64,000 bases of DNA, taken from contig KN834770.1 of the NCBI GenBank assembly GCA_000827265.1, positions 376,104 to 440,103 on the forward strand, in the 5' to 3' direction. The stretch comes from Collybiopsis luxurians FD-317 M1 (lineage: Eukaryota > Basidiomycota > Agaricomycetes > Agaricales > Omphalotaceae). The translations under genes were made by a program, and so were the position numbers. Numbering within the stretch: position 1 is the stretch's first letter; each line of letters begins with the position of its first letter. Shown here piece by piece: positions 46,918-58,600 of the stretch. The notes beneath the pieces were generated by a model. It saw nothing but the letters and a program-made list of their open reading frames with translations. It was not told where the DNA came from and did not search any database.

Positions 46918-47745
46918 ACAAAGTAATTAGCTCCCAAACGTCCTCTCCTCTATTTACCTCCCTCAACCCACGGAATCGGTTTCTACCTTGAAGGAACTCG
47001 ATTCTCCTCCGTCTCCCGTCCCGGCCACCACGGTGGCGGTCACTTCTCTCAACTCTCTTACTCAGGTCTTGGCATATCGCGTGAAGGACATCGAGCACAG
47101 TAACGTGCTCGGATACTGAACGATGCACAGTTATATACCATGGCAACAAAGGATGATTGATTGTCATTGAAGGAAGAGGAGGCTGCGTAGCGGGCTGAAA
47201 AACGTCTGGCGTAGCTATCAGCAAGGCTGTTTGAATGGCTTCAGGTGAGGATGACAAATCGACATCAAGTTCAAAGTCTCCAGACGAAGGGGCGGAATTA
47301 TTGTTGTACAAGTAAGATGAAGAAATTTCCGCGCGCAGTAATGGATGTAAGGAAATTGGGCCATGAGCATTACTTTGGGAGGGAAGTGGGATAGGGGCGT
47401 ATGGCGAGACTGAGTAGTGCAGTGCTGGGGGCGCAGACTGCGGCAGTGGTGAGCCGCTGTACGGTTGGACCGATAAATGCAGTGGTGCAGCTGTTGAGAT
47501 GACGTGTCTTGACGGCGAATAGATACCATACGGTGATGAGGATGAAGCTCGTGTAAATAATTCTGGTCTTTGAAGGCGCGTGGAAGGTAAGCTCTGAAAC
47601 TTTTCGTCAGAAAGTAAACTTGGCCCTCGGGCTGTATGCTACTTACCAACTCTGTATCACTCGCAGCATATCGTCTAGCTCCAGCCAGTCGCCGACTACG
47701 GTGAGGTGGAATGGAATAACTATCATGACCAACCGAGGAAGGCAT
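46916..47745 (-). CDS. DUF6699 domain protein
   Basis: This 258-residue protein is predicted from two exons with one 53-nt intron near 47594-47646. The ATG is at 47743-47745 (MPSSVGHDSYSIPPHRSRR); a longer upstream frame has no ATG. The first half is disordered, rich in Ser, Pro, Tyr and Arg. The C-terminal domain begins at [10 protein letters not shown] and carries the family pattern PATQPPLPSMTI, HPLLPWYITVHRS, VTVLDVLHAICQDL and RRRRIEFLQGRNRFRGL, ending VWELITL. DUF6699 proteins are numerous in mushroom-forming fungi and have no known function. The basic R-rich stretch before the final beta region could bind nucleic acid, but that is speculation. Confidence 0.8.
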
Positions 47746-49793
47746 GACGCGACGTTCTCTTGAGACGGGCAGCTTTCGGTGAATCTCCTTGATAGGCAAT
47801 ATGCTATCAATGACTCACTTGCAATCTGGACAAGTACGGCTAGAGATTAAAGATGGAGAAGGCGACTTGAGCCTACAGCGCTGCCAGGATGGGGACGGCT
47901 TGGGATTGTTGTTTGGAAAAGGACCTCAGGATAAAAAGACCAGTCCCGTCCAGTGTATATATGCCCTTTTAAATGTGCTGAACGCTAAATTCGCTCTAGA
48001 ATATATATATATTTACATCCTGTTGGACCTGAAGCAGAGTCATCTCAAGCCGGTGTTCTAATTTGTTCATTGGCTCCTACGAATTGGTGGGTCACAATCT
48101 TACCGGCATGAGGATCTGGCAATTTATCTCTGCGTCTCCCTTCGTAGATCGGAACAGCATTGGGCAATTCAGGATGACCAAGAGGTAGTTCACCATCAAC
48201 CTGTCATCTCGACCAAGCTGCCACAAGCTCCTGTCCTGGTTTCTCGAATTTCTACCGCAGCCGGCCAGTTATGAGTTATGAGCTACAAGCTCATCTAGTT
48301 TGGGGGTTCGAGTTTCAACGTAGGTTGCTTGATGAACTTGATTTACATCTTTGGTCGCCAAAGTGTTACGTCTTTACGCTCTCATCATCTGATCGGAGCA
48401 GTAGATATATTCTCCGCCTCCCATAATGTCTATGATTTCAAGGCACTGACTTTCACTTCCTTTGGTGCTCCCTACTACACCGATTCGTTCTAATTGTATC
48501 CACCGGCGGGGCTCAAAATCTTGAGCCCTGCGTTGTTTTTGCTTCCTTCACGAATGTAGCATACGAGCGTTGGTAGTTTATATATTGCAGGGGCTTAGAG
48601 GGATTTTTGCAAACAAGCGACTTGTTCCTGGTAATACACCTGAATGCTTAGTTGCCAATTAATCCTCTCCAATTGGCCAAACTCCAGCTATAGCGCACCA
48701 AAGTTTAGGCGCATTATATCTATACTACAGCTCTACTCCTGCATTTCTTGTCATTGCTGTAGAGTTTGTTCAAAATTCGATATCAGACGTTCGAGTATTG
48801 TCGCCCTCGATGATGGCTTGTGAATTTCTATGTTCGTGTATGCACTGATTCAACTACGATATATGTGCGTTTCAGAAACTTTGCCGCAAGCGCTCGGGAG
48901 GTAACGGATTGGTTCTTCTGTATGAAGGTGAACCGAGCCTATGGTTCAGCTCAAGGACCTATAGCCCATGCGAACAATATGTGGGATTGGATTGAACAGA
49001 CTCTCGGCTCACCGCTCGGTTGGTTGCGGGGCACTAAGTATCTTCTACTGTTTTGAAAACTGTTGTCGTATTTTCTCGAATGAGTCAACTTGCGTTTTGT
49101 CTGATCAAAGTGTTACTCAAAGTGCAACGCAAAGTTCGAATACTTAGTCTCGATTCCAGGCGGTTCAGGCCATGCTGGGTCAAAACTGCTTAGTCTACAG
49201 CAACCAATCCATTCTGTTTATAAAAGGCTAATGCCCGAGGTTAGATACTTAAACAAATTGCAGACTTCTCGGACTTTTTCTGCTGACGGAATGACTCCTT
49301 GATACACTAGCGCTCGTCCTCCGGTATCGTGGCACAGCGATGACCAGTACTGATTCTATGCTTCAATCTGCTGCGGCCTTGCAAACCAAATGGGTTTGAT
49401 TTGACAAGGCAAAGCTTGACGCCCTCGCAGACTACCTCACTTCATCCATGTCGTTGCTCTTTAGCTTTAGGCCTCAGTACATAATACCTGCATAATATGA
49501 ATGCATTGGAAAAGTGAGTAAAACCCATATAAACGTAAGCGATTTAAATTCGCTTTCCCCTTGAAGTCCACCATCGCGATTCTACGTGCCTATAATTCCG
49601 TCGGTTACTCTTATGTACTTTGCGCAGCGGCGACCATCTTCATTAAGCTGCGGAGCTTTGCAAGTTCCCGTCAATGCGCGTACTAAGGATCTAATCTACA
49701 GTCCCCTATCGATCAGCCGATCAGTCATCAATTAATGTCATTGCTCCCACGTGGTTAACCACCTCCTTGTCGTCGTCCGCGACGACCAACTTG
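47746..49793. other. Intergenic, no confident gene
   Basis: About 2 kb lie between the divergent DUF6699 and Sec14-RhoGAP genes. It contains an AT dinucleotide run near 48001-48011. A 55-codon stop-free stretch on the minus strand (about 48050-48208) looks protein-like but has no Met and no recognisable family; it is treated as unsupported. Confidence 0.45.
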
Positions 49794-52553
49794 ATGCCTC
49801 CTAAAACACCCACCCTCAAACAGCGTCTTGCGGCACTTTCAATAGCTCCATCAGCGCCGAGTTCACCCCATTCCCAGCTATCGCAATATCCTACACTACT
49901 TACCGACCAACCCCCGTCAACTCCAAGCGCCAAAAGTCCAAGAAGAAAGGCCTTCAACATCAATAATTATGCACCGCCATGGGCCAGAAAATCCTCGGAT
50001 AGCAGTACCATCACAAATGCAGAGTCACAGGGAAGGGACTTAGTTCAGGAAATAATGGCCAAGTTGATATTCCAGGCTGGGGTAGATTATGAGTGAGTGT
50101 CAACTCGAATTTAAACGAACATATGCTAAAACAGTCCCTCAGGACGCGTCCCATGTATGTATTATTGTTTTCAAGTTCCAAATAGTTCTTCATAGAATAA
50201 AACATAGGCTCGTCATCAATGCATCAGCCCTACCGGATCCTAAAGAAATCAATTACGATTTGTTACTTTCGTACGTCCTGCACAATCTTTAGTCCTCCTT
50301 TTTTGTATTCACTTATCTTTTCTAGGCGAGTTCTCTCGTATCTGAACCTATATGGTAGAAGATTAATTCATTCGATCGAACTAAACTTACCTTTATTCCA
50401 GTGGAATCAGACTATACGGTCGTATTCTTGGCTGCAGGAGGCAAGCACTCTCCAGGTTGGAACTGGGTTTGGAAGGCCTATCGTAGTCTGAGTCGCAAAT
50501 ATCGCAAGAACTTGAAGCGACTGGTATATCAAAGTCTCCTCTATCATATGATGGCACTGAATTTGCCTGTAGTACGTCGTACATTCCACATTTTTCACCA
50601 AAAGTACGCTCTCGTTTAAGTGACGATAGGTTCGTCTACTGAATTTATGTCATAGTGCTCTTCTCGCTTGCGGGTGCCATCATCAGGTATGCGTTCGAAA
50701 TTCCTCGACGTACCTCACTAATGCGTTTTAGTCCCAAATTTTTCCGGAAAATCACCTACATAAACACACTATCTGAACTTGCGTACTACGTTCCCCTCAC
50801 ACAAATCGATATTCCACCTGCCACATACCAGTACGTCAATTAGCTCCTCACTTCTACTTTAATAGTCAAGTGTACACTACAGAGAAAACCTCAAACACGA
50901 ACAGAAAATCACTCTCCCGATCCACACTCTTTCCAGCACATTCGGTGTTCCTCTCGAAGATATAATGGGATTCGAAGGCGAAAAGGGGGGCATACCTCGG
51001 GTCGTCAAGGATGCCATTCAATTTCTTCGCGTTACAGGCATGGACGAGGAAGGTCTTTTCAGGCGGTCTGCCTCTTCTGCAATGCTTCGTGCGGCACAGG
51101 AAGCCTATGACCGAGGAAATGTCGTCTCATTGGAGACATTTGGGGATCCTCATTTGGCGGCGGTGCTCTTGAAAAAATATCTGAGGGATCTTCCTTCCCC
51201 AATTTTTCCGGAGTCGCTGTATCCCGCCATAAAAAGATGTCCAATGCCGACCAGTGATCCCGGTGATATGGCCAGTGTGATGTACATAAGGGAGACTCTG
51301 TTGCCAGAGTTAGCTCCATGCACGTATATACTCCTCAGCCACGTCTTACGTGAGTTCTTTCCGCGTTTGGCGCAGAAGTTTCCCTGATCTTTTCTCCAGA
51401 CCTTATGCATGAAGTTTCCCTCCGTTCTGCTTCTAATCGGATGGACGCGCACAATCTTTCTATTGTCCTCTGCCCTAATCTCGTTTCCGGCTCAAATCCC
51501 GCGCGAGATGTACTCATGTGTGGTGTACCAGGTGGGCCTGCCCTATTCCAACAACAACAATCCTCTCCATCCCGATCCAGTCCAACGAATTCACCGAATA
51601 AGGCTGCCTTGGTCGAGAACAAGACCACTCTCGGAGCTGTGATTAAGTTGTGTATACAGCGCTATTATGAAATATTTGATGAAGTAGTGGATCGAAGCGA
51701 GGCTGCTGCCGTTGGAATAGCGCATCCAGGATATGGGAATTCGATGGATGTGGACAGTACTCCGGATCGAAGTCGGGACGCATCTGCGGAGCGCAGCGAC
51801 GAAGAAATCTACCCGCAATATCATCAGTCAAAGGCATGGAGCGGAAACGGAGGGCTCAAAGGTTTCGGAAACGGTACATCTAATGGAGCCCGCTATTCGA
51901 CGGAGGAGGATGTCCCATCATTGTCATCGAGACCACAAATCCACCGACGACAAAGTAGTGGTGTCCATACAAACCCGGATGAAGATGAGGACATTGACGA
52001 TGCGATGTTGATCATGCCTCTTGGGCCTATCCATGCTAGTCATAGTCAGCTTTACAATTCAACCAACGGAAATAGCGGAGGGAATGGTACAAGTCCGCAT
52101 AGTGCATGGGCCAACGGCGGAGCCGGTGGATCTCCTTCCACGAATAAACCTCGTCATCGAAATAATTCCTCCAGTGGATCCAAAATTAGTGCCGTACGTT
52201 CAATCAACACAGACTACGGTCCTCCGCCTTCATCATTCTCTCTTTCTCAGTCAGCTTCGTATGCGACGTATAGTAAGAGTAAGGCTCGATCAACAATTAG
52301 TGTTGAGAAGAGTATGGGGTCTGGGAACGGGACTATCGGACTCGGAAAGAAAGGTTCTATCAGTATCGGAAGAGGTACGACGAGGAAGAGTACAGGCTCT
52401 GGGGTGACGGCAATCGGGATCACGGCGGAAGGTTTCTTTGCACCTCCATCGGGGGCAGAAGTTCCTCCTGTGCCCCCATTGCCTAATAGTGCTCTTACGC
52501 TCGGTACTCCCACTGAGGATGAGGTCAAGCAAAATGACGAATCGAGTTCATGA
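49794..52553 (+). CDS. Sec14-like (CRAL-TRIO) RhoGAP protein
   Basis: This is a GTPase-activating protein of the p50RhoGAP/ARHGAP1 architecture, switching off Rho-family GTPases. The ATG at 49794 opens a Ser/Pro-rich tail (MPPKTPTLKQRLAALSIAPS). The lipid-binding Sec14/BCH domain follows at about 50210-50840 (ASALPDPKEINYDLLL; YTVVFLAAGGKHSPGWNWVW; VVHSTFFTK; SPKFFRKITYINTLSELAYY). The RhoGAP domain spans about 50930-51690 with the arginine finger in EEGLFRRSA, then AVLLKKYLRDLPSPIFPE and DAHNLSIVLCPNLV. A long Ser/Gly/Asn-rich C-terminus ends EVKQNDESSS. About 780 residues, seven or so introns. Substrate could be Cdc42 or Rho1. Together with the Rom2-like GEF, both an activator and an inactivator of Rho signalling lie in this window, 21 kb apart. 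Confidence 0.9.
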
Positions 52554-53004
52554 TGGCTCCTTTTTGATCTCAAAATCCCCTCGTCGTTTCTGTAAACTTA
52601 ACTTATTGTCCTCTGGTGGATTTATGTTATTTCGCGGGTGCGTTCGATCTTCGTTTGTTGTCTACATATTGGATTTTCGTACTGTTTGCTTAGGTGCATT
52701 TACTCTTTAATTTTTATTGGTTAAGTGCATATTCTTATGTCCGTGTATTATTGCTCGTTTTTCTGCATTTATGTTTTGTAACCTTCTGTTACAATCTGAA
52801 TGTGCGCCAAAAAGTTCCTAAGTGCGCCGTTCGCCGGCCTGCCGGATCTGCCGGGAATTGATCCGACTCGGAGTCGAGGGTACTTATGATTTCCTCAGGC
52901 AACCGGGAACTATCATGCCCGGTTTAGCACCCGTATATACAGTTCGCATGACCTCTTAAGTGCACTTTTGAACGGCGCACACATATCTCTTCCCCCTTCC
53001 CGAC
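52554..53004. other. Intergenic with 11-bp inverted repeat
   Basis: About 450 bp lie between the RhoGAP and ligase genes. A perfect 11-bp inverted repeat, GTGCGCCGTTC at 52822-52832 and its complement at 52970-52980, brackets about 140 bp immediately upstream of the ligase ATG. GTATATAC, a TATA-like site, lies near 52932-52940 inside the bracket. Confidence 0.45.
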
Positions 53005-55208
53005 ATGTATCTCCGATCTCTTTTTCCTGAGCCTCCGCCCGCCCCCGCCCAAAACGTTCACCACTTCTTTTTTGGTCGTCCCGACCAGTCACAATGGCCT
53101 GATTACAATATCCATATCGATATTGAGACTGACAGGAAACGGACTTTCAAGGAGGTTAAAGATCGAGTCAAAGAAGCTCTCACAGCGTTTGGCTCACCTC
53201 TGAAGGACGGTGGCGTGGAGTTCGGGGGTGCGGGAAGTGAGGAAATGATAGGTATAATGAGCGAGAATTCTTCCGTAAGCTTTCTGAATCACGTTAATTT
53301 CAATTAACTGACTTTACCAGGATTATATGGTTTTGGTTCACGCGTTACTCGCGAACGCCACTCCGTTTAGTCTAATATCAGCCTATTCTACTCGATTTGA
53401 ACTCCTGCATGCATTCAAATTGTCCAAAATTAGCAGGTTGTTCGTCCAACCTAAACACCTACAACATGCTTTGTCCGTTGCTAAAGAAGTGGGCTTGCCT
53501 TTTACTAATATCTACATCATCGGAGGACATGTTAAAGGGTACCAAAGTCTGTCGGGAATGAGCGACCGAGCGCGAAAAGCAAGGCTTCCTCAAATTCCCG
53601 CTCAACCGGTAAAACAAGATACCCTGGCATATCTTGTATTCTCAAGTGGTACTAGTGGTCTACCCAAAGGTCAGTGTGTTGTTGATCAATGCTTCCGGCA
53701 TCAACTTTGAACAACGACGTTTAGCCGTCATGATTACGCACGGGAATCTTATATACTCGTTGCACCAGAGCGTCATCGTCGGCCAAGTTACTGCTGAAGT
53801 TGCGCCGGTAAATAATCTTCTTTACTACAGCTGGACAGACCTTGAAGTTCTTTCTAAGCCGCCACAAGGCATACCAGTCAGTCTTGCGTTTCTGCCGATG
53901 CATCACAGCTATGGCCTCCATGCATACTGTTTCCGATCACTTTTGGCACCCTCCACATATATCATCATGCCAAAGTGGAATATTGATGCTGCATTAAGGG
54001 CGATTCCCAAGTTAGTTCGTCTGTTTCCCGACCGAATTTATGCCTAATGATGTTCCAATCAGATATCGTGTCACTAACCTGGCTTTAATTCCGTCTGTGG
54101 TTCACCAGCTGGTAAACCATCCACGGATATCTTCAATTGATTTGAGCTCCGTAAGACATGTCGGAAGTGGAGCTGCTTATCTTCCGCCACAGCTTTCATC
54201 AAGAATGAAAGCCCTTACTCCTAAGGATTCGACTATAACCGAAGGTTCGTATGATCTTCATTCTGTCGAAGACTCTCAAATCATATGGATTTACACCCCG
54301 CAGGCTATGGCATGTCTGAATGTGTAAGCCACAAGTTGTTCCGACCCACCTATATTTTGTAATTTTCTTCTACAGACTATAGCGGCACTCGCCCAAGTGC
54401 TTGATGGAACACTCAACGGACGAGGTAAACTTATACCTGGGAGTTCAGGAATACTTTTACCTGGCATGGAAGCCCGAATCGTTCGAGACGATGGTTCAGA
54501 GGCTGAATTTGACGAAGTGGGGGAGCTTTGGCTGAAGAGCCCTAATGTCTCCCCAGGCTATTGGAACAACGAGACCGCAAATAAAGAGACATTTGTTGAC
54601 GGATGGCTCAAAACAGGAGATAGGTTCAGCGTTAACGGAGAGGGATATTTCTTGTTAGCTTTTCTCTGTTATACGGCAATCTCATTACTAATCCTCTTTT
54701 TGCGCTACAGTTTCGCTGATAGAGCCAAGGTTCGTTGAAGAGTTTCAGGCTCAAGTTGTTCGTTAATGAACAACTGCGTATCTTCAGGACACTTTAAAGG
54801 TTTCGGGTACTCAAGTATCGCCAGTGGAGATCGAGAATGTTTTTCTCGTCCACCCAGAGAAGCTCATCTCAGACGTCACCGTCGCTGGCGTTTCCGGTGG
54901 GCGAACATCTGACGAGAAAGTCCCTCGTGCATGGGTCGTTTTAAGCACGGCAGGGAAAAAGAAGGGTCCTGCTGCTGTTATCAAGGCCCTAGATGAGTGG
55001 CAACAGGAGAATCTCAGCAAATACAAATGGACTCGAGGAGGAATTGAGGTGGTCAAAGAGGTTCGTTATGGCATTGCAATCTGGATCTGTCCAGGTCGTT
55101 AACTCCCGACATGTACAGATACCCAAATCCCCAACAGGCAAGACCCTGCGTCGGGTTTTGGTAGACAAGTACGAGCGGAGATTCAAGAGGGTGAAGAGCA
55201 AGTTATAG
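53005..55208 (+). CDS. Peroxisomal acyl-CoA ligase (ANL superfamily, SKL end)
   Basis: This adenylate-forming ligase activates a carboxylic acid with ATP and couples it to CoA. The ATG is at 53005 (MYLRSLFPEPPPAPAQNVHH). Core motifs are the P-loop-like SSGTSGLPK continuing into AVMITHGN across an intron, FLPMHHSYGL, the A5 motif YGMSE reconstructed across a splice, GELWLKSPNVSPGYW, and WLKTGDRFSVNGEGYF leading to FADRAKDTLKVSG. The catalytic lysine of the C-terminal domain is in PKSPTGKTLRRVL. The protein ends KRVKSKL; Ser-Lys-Leu is the canonical peroxisomal PTS1. About 570 residues with eight or nine introns. It resembles the 4-coumarate/medium-chain acyl-CoA ligase group. The real substrate could be a fatty or aromatic acid; the exact one is not predictable. 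Confidence 0.9.
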
Positions 55209-56100
55209 CCTGCCTGAATAGAATCGTTGTTTCAGCTCCCACACTTATCGTACTCATATACCACAGACTCATCATGCTGTAGATGATCAATGGTTTCACA
55301 GAGTCATACGGCAAACTTGCACATAAATACACGTTCTGATTTACAGAGTTAAACTTTCGACATTCATTGTTGACTTAGCCCGACTGATTTTCATCCGAAT
55401 TCAAAAATCCCGAAATCGGCAGCGCGTAAGCTCTGAAATTAGCCTGAGGTGAGTGTTTCAAGAAAGAAAAAGTGCAAGTAGTACGAAAGATATTATCAGG
55501 AAAATTGACCTACCCTGATAACCAGGCGCTTCCTTCGCTAGTTAAGCACCTCCTCACTAACGTTCAGTTGGAAACATTGAAATGCCAAATGGAGAGCTGA
55601 GGATGTACGCTCGCCTATGCCAGGCTACCCATTGAATATGAAGTTTCCGACTTCAAACTCTTGAGCTCAAATTGCTGTGGATGTGGCTCCGAGGTCGGAT
55701 TAACCGCAAAGTCAGGGTTTTCGAGAGCGCTGGGTCAAGCCACAGCAATAAGGTAAGATAGAGCAGAACCACGATGGCCAAAGAGCCTTCTAATCACACA
55801 CACAGAAATTTCAGCACGGCCTGTATCTAGCCTGGCTACCCGTGTTTGATAGTCCACGAAGAATATGTCCTTCGTGAAAGTCACAGCTCATTGCCATTGT
55901 CTAGCGTAGGATATAGGCGCCTAAGAGGTATTACTGCGTTACTTTTTGGCATTCAGCTGGTCCCATTTCAAAAAGAATCATCACTGCTGAGATACACAGT
56001 GACCAGTCAAAACGAAATAGACATCCTCAGTTGTTACCGGTTTACGCTCAGAGCTGCGCTTTTTGGTGGATCAGCAAAAATGCATCTCACGGCATTACAG
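55209..56100. other. Intergenic, no gene seen
   Basis: About 890 bp lie between the ligase stop and the tRNA gene. I see the tRNA terminator at its right end and nothing else that I can support. Confidence 0.5.
56076..56080 (-). terminator. RNA polymerase III terminator of tRNA-Leu
   Basis: Five A on the plus strand read as TTTTT on the minus strand, about 20 nt beyond the 3' end of the tRNA gene, the usual Pol III stop signal. Confidence 0.65.
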
Positions 56101-56206
56101 TGATGAGAGTGGGATTCGAACCCACGCCCTTTCGGACCAGATTATATGCGTATACAATACGCTGGTCTCCTTAGTCTGGCGCCTTAGACCGCTCGGCCAT
56201 CTCACC
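56101..56206 (-). tRNA. tRNA-Leu (anticodon AAG) with 26-nt intron
   Basis: The minus strand folds as a class II tRNA. The acceptor stem GGTGAGA pairs with TCTCATC, with one G-U pair. The D arm contains the usual GGCCGAGCGG. The anticodon stem is CCAGA/TCTGG and the loop is CU-AAG-G-A. The T arm is GTGGG-TTCGAAT-CCCAC. The anticodon AAG (plus positions 56170-56172) decodes CUU leucine. A 26-nt intron sits after position 37 (56143-56168), the canonical site for nuclear tRNA introns. The long variable arm (TCCGAAAGGG) fits leucine. The CCA end is not encoded. Confidence 0.95.
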
Positions 56207-56320
56207 ACATCTACAACAGAAAATTTTGCTAGATATATGTTCACTTGAGTGATCAAGTAGCCACGTGGGCATGCGTCGACCACAGTGACAGGACCATAAT
56301 TATTAGATTCAAAATTGTCC

Positions 56321-57240
56321 ATGCAAGGCGGCCTGGTAGCTTACGGAGGTGACAGTGACTCTGGAGATGACACTGTTTCGCAAACTGTAAGTCTTTCTCA
56401 TCACGTCTCACAATTTCCGTTTTCCTCGTTCCGGTTAGGATACGAAGCTGAAGGCCAAAGCAGAAGGTTCTGTGGAACGTGAGTCTTCTGCCTCCAACTT
56501 TTTGACTGAATCACCAATACTTTTTCTAGCTCGATTGCATAAAAAATCCCAAATCATAATTAAGAGGCCGAAAACTTCCCACCGACCTAAAGGCCATGTC
56601 AATATCGAAACTTCACAACCAGCTTCTCCCTCGACACCTACAATCTCAGCTCCGACATCGACATCGCCGTCTATATCACATCCAGAACCGCTCGCAGCTC
56701 CCCATGGCGACGAAGTTCAGCGAACTCGCGCGTTACTTCGACCACCGTCCATTCCTGGTGTGGTCGACTGGGGAATACCGCCGGAGGTGAAACCAGATGA
56801 GAGCATATGTGACCCTGCCCTTGAAGCCAAGTTGAACCAGTTTCATCAACTTAAATCGCTCCCCAATCCGAAACATTTCAATGATACACTTATGTCGAAT
56901 CGTTCCTTCCGAAACCCACATCTTTATGCCCAATTAGTGGATTTTATCAACATTGATGAGAGATCCACAAACTTTCCGAAGACTATATGGGATCCGGATC
57001 TGGTTCGTGACGGTGAATGGGACGCCGAAAAAATAGGCGTGTAGTCTGTGCCTCCGTTTCTACGCTTGTTCTCATACCACTCCCAGCCATGTACCAGAAA
57101 TCACGATCAGAACAGCAGTCCCAGCAGTCGAAGGATCGGACTCATATTGATTTTGCATCCTCTTCTGGGAAAGACAACGTATGTTCTTACTTTTACTTCC
57201 CGGCCGCTGTTGTTCTGGATAACAGGCACATCATATCTAA
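56321..57240 (+). CDS. SAP30BP/HCNGP-like nuclear protein
   Basis: This protein of about 250 residues belongs to the HCNGP family; human SAP30BP has been linked to transcriptional repression and to splicing of short introns. The ATG at 56321 gives MQGGLVAYGGDSDSGDD, the typical short acidic start (L-x-x-Y-x-x-D-S). A Ser/Pro/Thr-rich linker follows, then the family core: PPEVKPDESICDPALEAKLN, KSLPNPKHFNDTL, MSNRSFRNPHLYAQLVDFIN and DERSTNFPKTIWDPDL. My model splices GDGEWDAEKIG-like residues (exon end near 57039) into KSRSEQQSQQSKDRTHIDFA (acceptor after 57106) and ends at 57238-57240 after a last 47-nt intron. If that intron is retained, the frame stays open and gives a longer tail. The start codon is 114 bp from the divergent tRNA-Leu gene. 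Confidence 0.82.
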
Positions 57241-58600
57241 CGGAATTTTAGAGGGCACATCCCTATGCACACACAAATCCTCGTCCAAGCGGCAGCGTTC
57301 TAGGCGGAGGTCGAAGGCAGGGCAGAGGCTCTACGCGGTGGGGTTGAGTGTTATCATGATATCACATTTGGTCACGCTAGGGAACGTATTACATGCCTTT
57401 CAGTACATGTCTTGCAATCGTATTTTCTACTTTCATCTTCATTTTCGTACTACTCAACTTGGTGTACTTTGTTCTATGAATGTACCTGTCTGTAAGTTAC
57501 TTTTTATGCGATTGTCAACTAATCTTCCGCTCTAGGACAACTGATCTAACATCTGCAGGCTTGCTTTTCTTCGTTTGCAGGTCGCGGCAATGGTTTATTG
57601 AATATGTCGTAAACAATTCGTTTGCGGCGCGATAGGCAGGATTTTTCCGAGTGAGAAATTGAAGGATTTCCGCGCCACATTGTGTATACTTGTAACGTGG
57701 GTGACTGCTAGCTGACGCGATATCCTTTTGTAGGCTCGGCCCAAGAAGATGGCATCGTTTCGCAGGCTGAATACACAGGGGAATTCCAGCAGGGCACCAT
57801 TCTATTTCGCAGGGCCAAAAGCGAATGCCTGGTTTGGGCCAAATCATGCTACTTCATTTGTGCCAGATGGTGGCCCTTCCTCGCTCGAACTGGTTATTCA
57901 ATACTCCGTTTACCCACTGGACTGAAATTTGAACGCGAGTCTTCCAATGAGGTGTGACTGGCCAAGGCTATTCGAGGTCTTCATGTTGTTTCATAGTTTC
58001 TCGATCCTGGCTGATCCTTTCGTGTCGCTCCGATTTCACAGGTAAGCGTTCGATTCAAGGAGTGTATGAATCTGAATACATACTCATCTCAGTGCCCAGG
58101 CCATCTCCGTCCTTCATAATTATGCACTCCAAAAACCAGCTAAATAGAACGCATGAATTTCGCTACGCACTTCAATCCATGATTAGATTAGTCAATGTCT
58201 AAAGGTCTTTCGATGCAATGGTGACTTGTTGATTATAGCGGGAAGAGCAATCCCTCGGATCCCCGGGGTAATAATTTGGCTTTTCAGAATATGATGGCGT
58301 CAGACCATAATCAGCAACCTGGCAAACTATAACAGCAAATATCGATGAGAAAAACATCACTCTACTGAATTCTCTGGCTCGTGGTGTCTAACGGTTATAC
58401 TCGGCTTGCGACGTAACATACATATGAGATCTGAGGCCTCCATTCCAGATTGGGTAATACAGGGAATTTATAAACCCTGGTGAACTTCAATGAGCTCGTA
58501 GTGTTTTGACCTTGATTCTCCCCATCAAAACACCTGCAGGCCAGGTAGTAAGTGTCTCTCGCACATTCATTTTCTTGCTACTAATATAATTGAGCAGATT
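57241..58600. other. Intergenic with possible membrane-gene remnant
   Basis: About 1.36 kb lie between the SAP30BP-like gene and the PPxY membrane protein. Two adjacent stop-free stretches on the plus strand (about 57735-57957 and 57955-58043) look like fragments of a fungal multi-pass membrane protein (CYFICARWWPFLAR; FEVFMLFHSFSILA) but are in different frames and no start exon is visible. I do not call an intact gene. Confidence 0.35.

Noticed and set aside
48050..48208. Minus-strand stop-free stretch reading GELPLGHPELPNAVPIYEGR and similar, possibly a last exon
   Set aside because: It has no Met, the nearest upstream exon candidate does not join in frame, and stretches of 50-55 codons are expected many times by chance in 64 kb.
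48888..48902. 15-bp exact match (AAGCGCTCGGGAGGT) with 2833-2847
   Set aside because: A few 15-base matches are expected by chance in a window of this size and the flanks do not align.
57515..57847. 110-codon minus-strand frame starting with ATG
   Set aside because: No family resemblance; all frames are open in this stretch and the plus-strand reading looks more protein-like.
58255..58275. GGATCCCCGGG resembling a cloning-vector polylinker
   Set aside because: Only 11 bases match and the flanks are not vector-like; a chance match is more likely than contamination.
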